A stretch of DNA of 64,000 bases, from the NCBI GenBank assembly GCA_965242855.1, contig OZ251509.1, positions 1,240,001 to 1,304,000 of the forward strand, given 5' to 3'. The position numbers were made by a program, and so were the translations under genes. The DNA is from WTGU01 sp965242855 (GTDB lineage Bacteria; Pseudomonadota; Alphaproteobacteria; UBA828). The notes below the pieces were generated by a model. The model searched no databases, was not told the DNA's origin, and was given only the letters and a program-made list of their open reading frames with translations. Below are positions 30,601-37,438 of this stretch, one piece after another (within the stretch, counting starts at the first letter, position 1; every line of letters starts with the position of its first letter).

Positions 30601-30647
30601 TGCGCCAGCGCTGTGACGCCTTCATTTTCTCTCCCGTGTTCGCGCAT
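27615..30647 (-). CDS. UvrD/HelD-like superfamily 1 helicase with nuclease-like insertion and C-terminal zinc fingers
   Basis: The 1010-residue protein has complete SF1 helicase motifs: Walker A AGAGTGKTQT (131-140), VIVDEWQD (536-543), GDDWQSIYGFQGGD (572-585), TVHGAKGLEAD (779-789) and WYVALTRAK (832-840). Between the first two lies an insertion (about 275-400) with E281, YRPDF (D338) and WLEHW (E352), the spacing of a PD-(D/E)XK-like fold seen in helicase IV-type proteins, although the usual lysine is not obvious. The C-terminus (about 885-1005) has cysteine clusters starting CPKC, CPRC and CGCE, resembling topoisomerase-type zinc ribbons. Its base composition is AT-richer than the neighbours. 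The ATG at 30647 has a GAGGG ribosome binding site and a good promoter upstream. DNA repair or phage defence are both plausible. Confidence 0.88.
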   Translation of the reverse strand: MREHGRENEGVTALAQEFVAIIGILEGRMVAKDWIRRSVFEKRINELRRRGRKVKAQNAWICRWLRPELRALGTAMRKLEKVATEKRRSEANERYAQGRLRNADADPALKGLHPAQRRAVVVAEDTQLALAGAGTGKTQTMAAKVADWLRCGRTTPSHIAVITLTNKAADELRERIAQLAGQTTKDLFVGTIHKLAKRVLEGTSGGGRTRIDPIAELRPQRYRTLERMLDDALKAHRNLREALQVRAQAHVRIPPNDGKLDGERVRVSLRNGPMDVRSHGEAAICRVLDERGIPFAYEAPFVYEAPFVEELSTKENREHRPEVVKVKDKCLRSGYRPDFKISLDEGVVVWLEHWAVDKKGNLPEGWKAEKRQKYIEEMKWKRHTHQVMETWLAETDYGQYADALEGNKEWDAVVVAVLSRAAGKTRGWLDERFPRRDDGWTPEAETIRILVQEVDEWIGTAGRSGLEEAEIERRIARMDAENSRAEARALATLAKAVRARYEAHLEQARTTDFEKLILDAAKALETGKAEPGLAMVIVDEWQDVNGAQERFIRALSRHGGKAGARPALCVIGDDWQSIYGFQGGDPAYTRSFAKKGDACERTDLTRTWRFGKRRADATRRWALADGDAVDKRVEGDESKDGIGAVTEIVGRTVTKEGAARLGGTEGMESAEIAIRGILEKIREKERDSRKGANVLLLARRRNTVADRNRPEDEEVRKVLEEWRTQPWRIPNWVDKHDETEVRNAAVERAQERKAEGLKHETLRNATMRAGLTLDLETLTVHGAKGLEADYVIFVQGKDRKVKDEVREKARERALEPLLPAGANGPEEERRIWYVALTRAKKGTYVVVPPGDAEDTALLDELWRDERRQYGVGTAELADWLEAYQGGVPCPKCAAMRQAGRLVPRTARKGGEGFVGCTSFRYVDVVGRRSCGHTEWRCPRCRRGVVRRTSEQSGQCTDRECGEKIPLCGCEIPKPMAVRRNRRTGEAFWGCQDYRGPENPTCGRTKPWALD
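29724..29759 (-). repeat. Perfect 18-bp tandem duplication inside the helicase gene
   Basis: Two identical 18-bp copies (29724-29741, 29742-29759) keep the frame and duplicate six residues, giving FAYEAP-FVYEAP at residues 296-307 in the nuclease-like insertion. A degraded third start follows at about 29761. It looks like a recent slippage or duplication event. Confidence 0.9.
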
Positions 30648-31064
30648 CGCTGTTTCCCTCTTTCACCGCCTGTTCGTTCTTCTCCTTTCGGTCTTTCTCT
30701 CGGCGGTTCCCTCGATCCCACTTCCATTATGAGCGATTTACGAGGCTTCGCAACGGTGACCTCGTGTGGCCTGCTGAAACCGGGTCCGCGGCGCGACGAA
30801 AATCCCTCCGCCGCCTGCCGCGACCCCCGCGCAAGGTCCTTCGACGCCATAATGAGAATTGCTTCGGTACGGCCGAGCGAGACGGGAGCTTGCGGATAGC
30901 TCGTGGTGGGCGCGCGTCGTGCGCCCCATGCTGGCGGAGCCGAACCCGGGCCTCTCGACGACGAGATCGATAGAGAATCGCGAGAGGTTGGAGCGTATGC
31001 CGAGCGTTTCATTCCACGCGGTGCTACACTCCGTCATCCAGGCGCGATGGGCGGGGAGGGGGCG
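30648..31064. other. Intergenic region between helicase and ECHDC3-like genes
   Basis: This 417-base region between divergent genes contains the helicase promoter (30726-30753) near its left end. From about 30760 to 31050 I see no convincing gene, RNA or repeat; short open frames there have no recognisable content. The GGGGAGGGGG ribosome binding site for the plus-strand gene is at 31053-31062. Confidence 0.6.
30726..30753 (-). promoter_or_regulatory. Sigma-70-like promoter of the helicase gene
   Basis: On the minus strand TTGCGA (30753-30748), 16 bases, then CATAAT (30731-30726) match the consensus at four and five of six positions. The predicted leader is about 70 bases. Confidence 0.5.
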
Positions 31065-31880
31065 ATGGCTGCCGATGCGATCGTGGAATTGCCGGCGGGG
31101 GCGGAGCGGACGCTGCTGCGTCGCGACGAGGGCGGCGTCGCGACGCTCACCCTGAACCGGCCCAAGTCGGGCAACAGCCTGTCCCACCGGCTGGTCCGCG
31201 CGTTGCAGGACGCGCTCGACGACATCGCGGAGGATCGCGGCGTGCGGGTCGTGATCCTGGCGGCGGCGGGGCGGCTGTTCTGCACCGGCCACGACCTGAA
31301 CGAATCGCTCGCGGCCATGGAGGCGCCGGAGACCAAGCGCGACGCCACCATCGCCTGCTCGCACATGATGCAAAGCCTGATCGCCCTGCCGCAGCCGGTG
31401 ATCGCGCGGGTGCACGGCATTGCCACCGCCGCCGGCTGCGAGCTCGTCGCCAGTTGCGATCTGGTCTATGCCTCGGCGGACGCGAAGTTCGCGACTCCCG
31501 GCGTGAACATCGGCTTCTGGTGCCATTCGCCGCAGGTGGCCCTGAGCCGCGCCGTCGCGCCCAAGCACGCCATGCAGATGCTGCTCACGGGGAAGCTGAT
31601 GAGCGCCGAGACGGCGTTCCGCATGGGCCTCGTCAGCGAGGTCGTCGCGCCGGAGAAGCTCGAAGAAGCGGTGGACGAGGCGGCGCGGGAGATCGCCGGG
31701 CGCTCGGCCTACGCCGTGGCCCAGGGCAAGGAATCGTTCTACCGCCAGCTCGAGATGGATCGCGCGCGCGCCTACGACTACGCTGGCGAGGTGATCTACC
31801 GGACGATCCAGGCCGAGGACGCGCGCGAGGGAATCGCCGCCTTCCTCGAAAAGCGGATGCCCGTGTGGCGCGGGCGGTGA
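31065..31880 (+). CDS. Enoyl-CoA hydratase/isomerase family protein, ECHDC3-like
   Basis: The 271-residue crotonase-fold protein has VATLTLNRPKSGNSLS, CTGHDLNE, the oxyanion-hole segment HGIATAAGCELVASCDLVYA and, later, FATPGVNIGFWCHSP. The first catalytic glutamate is kept (GCE), but the second, usually in a QPE segment, is replaced in TPGVNIG. That pattern is shared with the ECHDC3 group, so hydratase activity is doubtful and an acyl-CoA isomerase or hydrolase-like role is possible. Of several in-frame ATGs, the one at 31065 follows a strong GGGGAGGGGG ribosome binding site. It is convergent with the VOC gene. Confidence 0.85.
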   Translation: MAADAIVELPAGAERTLLRRDEGGVATLTLNRPKSGNSLSHRLVRALQDALDDIAEDRGVRVVILAAAGRLFCTGHDLNESLAAMEAPETKRDATIACSHMMQSLIALPQPVIARVHGIATAAGCELVASCDLVYASADAKFATPGVNIGFWCHSPQVALSRAVAPKHAMQMLLTGKLMSAETAFRMGLVSEVVAPEKLEEAVDEAAREIAGRSAYAVAQGKESFYRQLEMDRARAYDYAGEVIYRTIQAEDAREGIAAFLEKRMPVWRGR

Positions 31881-31899
31881 GGGCGGGCGGCCCGGCGCG

Positions 31900-32451
31900 T
31901 CAGTCCCGGTTTCGCTCCCGCGCCGGATACCAGCGGAGCGGGGCCGGGCGGACGTAGCCGTCGGGGCGGTGGATCAGTTCGAAGGTGGTCTTCAGCGACT
32001 CTTCCGTCTGGAAGTAGCAGAAGCGGACCTCGCGCCAGCGCCCCCCCATGACCTGGGCGAAGCCGCGCGCCTCGATCCCGGCGACGCAGGCGTCCCAGTC
32101 CACCCCGGTGTCCTGGAGGAGCACGCCCACATGCTGCAAGCCCTCGCCGTGGGCGTCGAGGAAGTCATGGTAGAGGCTGGGGCCGTCCAGCGGCTCGATC
32201 ACTTCCCAGTTGAGCGCGCCGGTCCAGGCGAGGGCGAGGCGCATGGAGAAGCTGCCGGGGGCGCCGCGGTAGTGGGTGTCGCGGAGGTCCGGCGCCGCGT
32301 ATTCGTGGATCCACCAGGGGCCGATCCCCATGCGGTCGGCATAGGCGCGCACGCAGGCGTCGAGGTCCCGGGTGACGATGCAGATCTGCCGGGTCTCGCC
32401 GACGAATCCGTTGGGCAGGGTGCTGAAGACGTGGTCGGTGACTGCGGTCAT
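31900..32451 (-). CDS. VOC-superfamily (glyoxalase-like) protein
   Basis: This 183-residue protein has a vicinal-oxygen-chelate fold of two paired modules: RQICIVTRDLDACVRAYADRMGIGPW in the first and GLQHVGVLLQD with a later TTFELIHRP in the second. H-x-E metal ligands typical of methylmalonyl-CoA epimerase-like members are partly visible (LQHVG, TFELI). Substrate is unknown. Its start overlaps the stop of the Mo-hydroxylase large subunit by four bases (ATGA), so it is translated with it and may act on the same pathway. Confidence 0.85.
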   Translation of the reverse strand: MTAVTDHVFSTLPNGFVGETRQICIVTRDLDACVRAYADRMGIGPWWIHEYAAPDLRDTHYRGAPGSFSMRLALAWTGALNWEVIEPLDGPSLYHDFLDAHGEGLQHVGVLLQDTGVDWDACVAGIEARGFAQVMGGRWREVRFCYFQTEESLKTTFELIHRPDGYVRPAPLRWYPARERNRD

Positions 32452-34811
32452 TCGGTCGTTCCCTCGGTCGTCGGCCGGCGGTGCGGTCGGGCGGCGGCGA
32501 GCGCGCGCCAGACCCGTTCCGGGGTGAGCGGCATGTCGATATGGGTGACGCCGCGCCCCTTGAGGGCGTCGAGCACGGCGTTCACCGCGGCCGCGGGCGC
32601 AGGGATCGCCCCCGCCTCGCCGCAGCCCTTGATGCCGAACGGGTTCTGCGCGGTCGGCGCGTCGTTGGTCGCCAGCGCGAACGGAGGCAGGTCGTCGGCG
32701 CGCGGCAGGCAGTAATCCATGAACGAGCCGCTGAGCAACTGCCCCGACCGCGCGTCGTAGACGCAGTTCTCGAACACGGCCTGCCCCAGGCCCTGGGCGA
32801 CCCCGCCGTGGACTTGGCCGTCCACGAGGAGCGGGTTGACGATGCGCCCGAAATCGTTGACCGCGGCGTAGCCCACGATCGTCACCGCGCCGGTCTCCGG
32901 ATCGACCTCGACCTCGCAGACGTGGCAGCCGTTCGGGAAGGTGCCGTCGGCGGCTTCCGCGCGGCCCTCCGAATCGAGCCCCGGCACCTCCTCCCCTGCC
33001 GGTGCGCCCGCCTCGCGCGCCCGCGCCGCCAGGGCCATGATGTCGATCGCCCTGTCCGTGCCGGCGATCGAGAAACGGCCGTCGGCGAAGCGGATGTCGG
33101 CCGGTGCCGCCTCCAGGAGGTCGGCGGCGAGGCGGCGGCCTTTCTCGATCACCTTGGCGGCGCCGTCCTCGATGGCCAGCGCCGCCATGTAGGTCGAGCG
33201 CGAGCCGCCGGTCCCGCCGCCGGCGGGCAGGTCGTCGCTGTCGCCCTCGATGACGTCCACGGCTTCGAACAGGATGCCCAGCGTCTCGCCGAGAAGCTGG
33301 GCATAGGTGGTGGCGTGGCCCTGGCCGGAGGCGCGGGTCCCGGCGAGGAGGGTCACCCGGTCGTCCGCGCCGAACCTGATGGCGACGTGCTCCGACGGAT
33401 CACCCACCGTCGATTCGACGTAGACGGCCATGCCGATGCCGCGCAGCCTGCCTCGCGCCGCGGCCGCGGCGCGCCGGGTCGGGAAGCCCCGCCAGTCGGC
33501 GAGCGCCATGCCGTCGTCGAGGTTGCGGGCGTAGTCGCCCGAATCGTAGACGAGATCGAGGGGCACCCTGTAGGGCATCGCCGCGGCGGGAATGAAGTTG
33601 CGCCGGCGGAGCGCCTCCGGGGAGAGGCCGAGCGCCGACGCCGCCTTGTCGACCAGGCGCTCGACGACGTAGTTCGCCTCCGGAATGCCGGCGCCGCGAT
33701 AGGCGTCCGTGAAGATCGTGTTGGTCAGGACGCCCTCGACCTCGGCGTGGATCGCCGGCGTGCGGTAGGCGTTCGCCAGCATCCGCGTATAGAGCAGGGT
33801 GGGTGAGATGGGGCCGAGATTGGAGACGTAGGCGCCGAGATTGCAGAGCGTGCGCACGCGCAGACCGAGAAACCGCCCCTCGTCGTCGAGCGCGAGCGCC
33901 GCGCGGGTTACGTGATCGCGCGCCTGGGTGTCGCTCACGAAGCCCTCGGCCCGCGCGCTCAGCCAGCGCACCGGGCGCTCCAGCTTGCGCGCGGCCCAGG
34001 CCACGAGGACCTGCTCGGGATAGGTGAAGTACTTCATCCCGAAGCCGCCGCCCAGGTCGTGGGAGAGGACCCGGAGCCGGTCCTCGGCGATGCCGAGGAT
34101 GCCGGCGACGATCCCACGGGTGCCGAACACGTGCTGGCTGTTGGTGTGGAGGGTGTAGCGCCCGGTGGCCGGATCGTAGGTTCCGAGCGCGCCTCTAGGC
34201 TCGATGGTGTTCACGATCACGCGGTTGTTGAGCAGCGCGATCTCGACCGTGCGGTCCGCGGCCGCGAACGCGGCGTCGGTCGCGGCCCGGTCGCCCTGCT
34301 CCCACAGGCAGGAGAGGTTGCCCGGTGCTTCCGCCCAGAGCTGCGGCGCGCCGGGCGCGCGCGCCTGCGCCGCGTCCACCACCGCGGGAAGGGGCCGGTA
34401 GTCGATGGTCACCCGTTCCGCCGCGTCGCGGGCGGCGTTGCGGGTCTCGGCGACGACCATCGCGACCGCTTCGCCGACATGGCGGACGCGCTCCCGCGCC
34501 AGCATCGGGTTGGGCGGGTAGCAGGCGGGGCTGCCGTCGGGGCGGGTCAGCGCGACGAAGGCATCGGCCGTGCAGGGCAGGGTGCCGAGGCCGTCGGCGT
34601 CCGCATCCGCGCTCGTATAGACGGCGAGGGTGCCCGCGCGCGCCGCCGCCACGTCGAGCGCCGCGATCTCGGCGTGGGCGTGGGGCGCCCGCACGAAGCA
34701 GGCATGCGCCTCGCCGTCGAGGGCCACGTCGTCCTGGAACACGCCCTTGCCGGTGAGCAGGACGTCGTCCTCCTTGCGCCGCGCCGACTGGCCGATTCCG
34801 AACCGTGCCAT
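32448..34811 (-). CDS. Xanthine/CO dehydrogenase family molybdopterin-binding large subunit
   Basis: The 787-residue protein is a CoxL/XdhB-type Mo-MCD subunit: IGQSARRKEDDVLLTGKG at the start, SHDLGGGFGMK, FTDAYRGAGIPEANYVVERLVD, TRASGQGHATTYAQLLGE and the C-terminal GIKGCGEAGAIPAPAA, which holds the catalytic glutamate. It would hydroxylate an aldehyde, purine, nicotinate-like or similar substrate. CO dehydrogenase proper is unlikely because the AYRCSFR loop is absent. The partner FAD and 2Fe-2S subunits are not adjacent: upstream is a 109-bp gap and a PanE-like gene, downstream a VOC protein. The ATG at 34811 follows GGAGGAGG. Its cofactor may be made by the transferase at the window start. 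Confidence 0.9.
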   Translation of the reverse strand: MARFGIGQSARRKEDDVLLTGKGVFQDDVALDGEAHACFVRAPHAHAEIAALDVAAARAGTLAVYTSADADADGLGTLPCTADAFVALTRPDGSPACYPPNPMLARERVRHVGEAVAMVVAETRNAARDAAERVTIDYRPLPAVVDAAQARAPGAPQLWAEAPGNLSCLWEQGDRAATDAAFAAADRTVEIALLNNRVIVNTIEPRGALGTYDPATGRYTLHTNSQHVFGTRGIVAGILGIAEDRLRVLSHDLGGGFGMKYFTYPEQVLVAWAARKLERPVRWLSARAEGFVSDTQARDHVTRAALALDDEGRFLGLRVRTLCNLGAYVSNLGPISPTLLYTRMLANAYRTPAIHAEVEGVLTNTIFTDAYRGAGIPEANYVVERLVDKAASALGLSPEALRRRNFIPAAAMPYRVPLDLVYDSGDYARNLDDGMALADWRGFPTRRAAAAARGRLRGIGMAVYVESTVGDPSEHVAIRFGADDRVTLLAGTRASGQGHATTYAQLLGETLGILFEAVDVIEGDSDDLPAGGGTGGSRSTYMAALAIEDGAAKVIEKGRRLAADLLEAAPADIRFADGRFSIAGTDRAIDIMALAARAREAGAPAGEEVPGLDSEGRAEAADGTFPNGCHVCEVEVDPETGAVTIVGYAAVNDFGRIVNPLLVDGQVHGGVAQGLGQAVFENCVYDARSGQLLSGSFMDYCLPRADDLPPFALATNDAPTAQNPFGIKGCGEAGAIPAPAAAVNAVLDALKGRGVTHIDMPLTPERVWRALAAARPHRRPTTEGTTE

Positions 34812-34920
34812 CGCCTCCTCCGACCGTCCCCCGGCCCCATGATAGGGAAGCGCCGCCCGGCCGTCATCCGTGGCGCCGTGCCCCCCTTTCACCGGCAGGG
34901 CGCCGCCTTTCGAGACGGAC

Positions 34921-35913
34921 TCAGGCGGAGTAGCAGCCGGCTTCGACCGCGCGGCGTCTGACCAGGCGGTAGACGGTGTCGATGGTCGGCGTCGGCACGT
35001 CGACCAGGCGGCCGAGTTCGGCGACCACGCCCACCAGCGCGTCGATCTCCATCGGCCGGCCGCGCTCCAGGTCCTGGAGCATGGATGTGCGATGGGCGCC
35101 GACCTGCTCGGCGCCCCGGATGCGCCGCTCGACGTCGATGGCGAAGCGGGCGCCGAGCGCCTCGCCCACCGCCTGGCCTTCCCGCATCATGGCTTCGACC
35201 ACGGCGCGGGTGCCCCGGTCGCGCGCGATGTCCTCGAGGGTGGCGCCGGTGAGGGCGCTGACCGGGTTGAAGGCCAGATTGCCCCACAGCTTGACCCAGA
35301 TGTCGGAGCGAATGTCGGTGCGCACCGGCGCCTTGAAGCCGGCGCCGATGAACGCCTTGCTCAGCGCCGCCACCCGCGCGCTCCGCGTCCCGTCGGGCTC
35401 GCCCAGGGGCAGGCGGTTCCGGCCGGGATGGGGGGACACGGCGACGACGCCCGGCTCGACGATCTCGGCCGCGGTGTGGACGACGCAGCCGATCGCCCGC
35501 GCCGGGCCGATCGTCTCCCATTGCGCGCCGCCCGGATCGATCGACTCGAGCCGCCGGCCTTCGTGCGGCCCGCCGAGCTTGTGGAAATACCACCAGGGAA
35601 TCCCGTTGGAGGCGGTGACCACGGCGGTCTCCGGGCCGAGAAGGGGTCGCAGGCGCGGGCACAGGGCGGGCACCGAATGGGCCTTCAGGGTGATGATGAC
35701 GACGTCTTGCGGGCCGAACGCCGCCGGGTCGTCCGTCGCCCGGACGGCCGCCCGGCGCTCCAGGCCGTCGCCGTCGCGGACCCGCACCCCGTGCGCGCGC
35801 ATGGCCTCGAGATGCGCACCACGCGCGATCAACCCGACGTCGACGCCGGCCGAAGCGAGCTCGAGGCCGAAACAGGCGCCGATCGCGCCGGCGCCGACGA
35901 TGCAGACCTTCAT
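34921..35913 (-). CDS. 2-dehydropantoate 2-reductase family protein
   Basis: This 330-residue ketopantoate reductase-fold enzyme begins with the NADPH-binding MKVCIVGAGAIGACFG, has the conserved TLKAHSVPAL lysine region, TASNGIPWWYFHKL, and the C-terminal domain with DIWVKLWGNLAFNPVSALTGAT and the EIDAL segment. It would reduce 2-dehydropantoate to pantoate for CoA synthesis or a related 2-keto acid. It overlaps the upstream acyl-CoA ligase stop by four bases, which places it in an operon with two CoA ligases; a catabolic ketoacid reductase is therefore an alternative to true PanE. Confidence 0.88.
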   Translation of the reverse strand: MKVCIVGAGAIGACFGLELASAGVDVGLIARGAHLEAMRAHGVRVRDGDGLERRAAVRATDDPAAFGPQDVVIITLKAHSVPALCPRLRPLLGPETAVVTASNGIPWWYFHKLGGPHEGRRLESIDPGGAQWETIGPARAIGCVVHTAAEIVEPGVVAVSPHPGRNRLPLGEPDGTRSARVAALSKAFIGAGFKAPVRTDIRSDIWVKLWGNLAFNPVSALTGATLEDIARDRGTRAVVEAMMREGQAVGEALGARFAIDVERRIRGAEQVGAHRTSMLQDLERGRPMEIDALVGVVAELGRLVDVPTPTIDTVYRLVRRRAVEAGCYSA

Positions 35914-37433
35914 TCCGCGAGGCCGAGCTTGCGGGCGAGGCCGATGCGCTGGAGCTTGCCGGTCGCCCCCTTCGGGATCGCGTCGCGGATCAGGATCCTG
36001 CGGGGGATCTTGAAATCGGCGAGCGATTCGCCGGCGAACGCCCGGATCTCGCGCTCCCCGGCTTCCGCGCCCTCGCGCAGCACGACCACCGCCGCCACGT
36101 CCTCGCCGAGCTTGGGATGCGGCAGCGCGAAGGCGACCGCCTGGGCCACGGCGGGATGGGCCGCCAGCACGTCGTCCACCTCGCGCGGCGAAATCTTCTC
36201 GCCGCCGCGGTTGATGATCTCCTTGAGGCGCCCGGTGAGGGTGAGGTAGCCCGCCGCGTCGAGCACGCCCTGATCGCCGGTGCGGAACCAGCCGCCCGAG
36301 AACGCCTCGGCGTTGGCCCGCGGGTTGTTCTCGTAGCCGCGCGTCACGTTGTCGCCGCGAATCGCCACCTCGCCCACGGCGTCCGGCGCCAGCAACCGCC
36401 CCGCCGCGTCCATGACCGCGATCTCGGGCCCGGCGGCGCGGCCGACCGAGCCGGGCCGCCGGACGCCCGGCGGCAGCGGGTTGCTGCTCATCTGGTGGGC
36501 CGCCTCCGTCATGCCGTAGGATTCGACGACCGGCGCGTCGAAGGCGGCTTCGAGCTCGGTCATCACCGGCGCCGGCAGCGACGCGGAGGAGGAGCGCAGG
36601 AAGCGCAGCGGGCGGCGGGCGACGATCCCGGCGTTGCGCCCGGCCCGCGCCAGGATCGCCTGGTGCATCGTCGGCACCGCGGTGAACCAGGTCGGCGCCA
36701 GGTCGTCCAGCCAGCCGAAGAAGCGCAGCGCGTTGAAGCCGGGCGTGCAGGCCACGGAGGCGCCGGCGTGGAGGGAGGCGAGCACGGCCGCCACCAGCCC
36801 GTGGATGTGGAACAGCGGCATGATGTTGAGACAGCGGTCGCCGGGGCCGAGCGCGAGCCAGTCCGCGATGTTGCGCGCCGAGGCGCGGAGGTTGGCGGCG
36901 GTGAGCGGCACGATCTTGGGCCGCGAGGTGGTGCCCGAAGTATGCAGCACCAGCACCGCGTCGTCCGCGTCGCCGCCGCCGCATCGCCCGGCGCCGCGGC
37001 CCGGCGGGGCGGCGAGGGTGAAGCTCCCGGCGCCCGCCTTCTCGTCCGGCGTGAGGGCCAGGATGGGGACGCCCGTCCGCGCCGCCGCTTCCGCCGCCGG
37101 CCCCGTCGCGCCCGCCGGCAGGATCAGCACCCGCGCCCGGAGGTCCTCCAGGTAGAAGGCGAACTCGTCGGCGCGGCAGGCGGGGTTGAGGGGCGCCGCC
37201 GTCGCGGCGGCGGCGACGGCGAGGAAGGCGGTCGCCATCTCCGGGCCGTTGGGCAGGACGATCGCCACCCTGTCGCCGCGCCCGATGCCGCCGCGCTTCA
37301 GCGCCTCCCCGGTGCGCGCCACCAGGGCCGCGAGATCGCCGTAGGCGAGGGGCGCCCTTCCGGGCGCTTCGATCGCCGCGTTGCGGGGGGCGCCCCGCGC
37401 CGGCAGCGCCGCCAGCGTCGTCGAATCGGCCAT
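35910..37433 (-). CDS. Acyl-CoA ligase, AAE3/oxalyl-CoA synthetase-like
   Basis: The 507-residue ANL enzyme has the adenylation loop HTSGTTSRPK, NIMPLFHIHGL, TWFTAVPTMHQAIL, SYGMTEAAHQMSSNPLPP, GWFRTGDQG and GRLKEIINRGGEKISP. The SYGMTEAAHQM-SNPLPP stretch is characteristic of the plant AAE3 / yeast Pcs60 group, whose members activate oxalate, so a small dicarboxylic or short acid substrate is likely. It starts five bases after the acsA stop and overlaps the PanE-like gene by four bases, forming a tight operon of acid activation and reduction. Substrate specificity is inferred, not shown. Confidence 0.88.
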   Translation of the reverse strand: MADSTTLAALPARGAPRNAAIEAPGRAPLAYGDLAALVARTGEALKRGGIGRGDRVAIVLPNGPEMATAFLAVAAAATAAPLNPACRADEFAFYLEDLRARVLILPAGATGPAAEAAARTGVPILALTPDEKAGAGSFTLAAPPGRGAGRCGGGDADDAVLVLHTSGTTSRPKIVPLTAANLRASARNIADWLALGPGDRCLNIMPLFHIHGLVAAVLASLHAGASVACTPGFNALRFFGWLDDLAPTWFTAVPTMHQAILARAGRNAGIVARRPLRFLRSSSASLPAPVMTELEAAFDAPVVESYGMTEAAHQMSSNPLPPGVRRPGSVGRAAGPEIAVMDAAGRLLAPDAVGEVAIRGDNVTRGYENNPRANAEAFSGGWFRTGDQGVLDAAGYLTLTGRLKEIINRGGEKISPREVDDVLAAHPAVAQAVAFALPHPKLGEDVAAVVVLREGAEAGEREIRAFAGESLADFKIPRRILIRDAIPKGATGKLQRIGLARKLGLAE

Positions 37434-37438
37434 CGGCG

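Noticed and set aside
31065..31880. Calling this a true enoyl-CoA hydratase
   Set aside because: The second catalytic glutamate is missing, unlike the ech gene at 55046.
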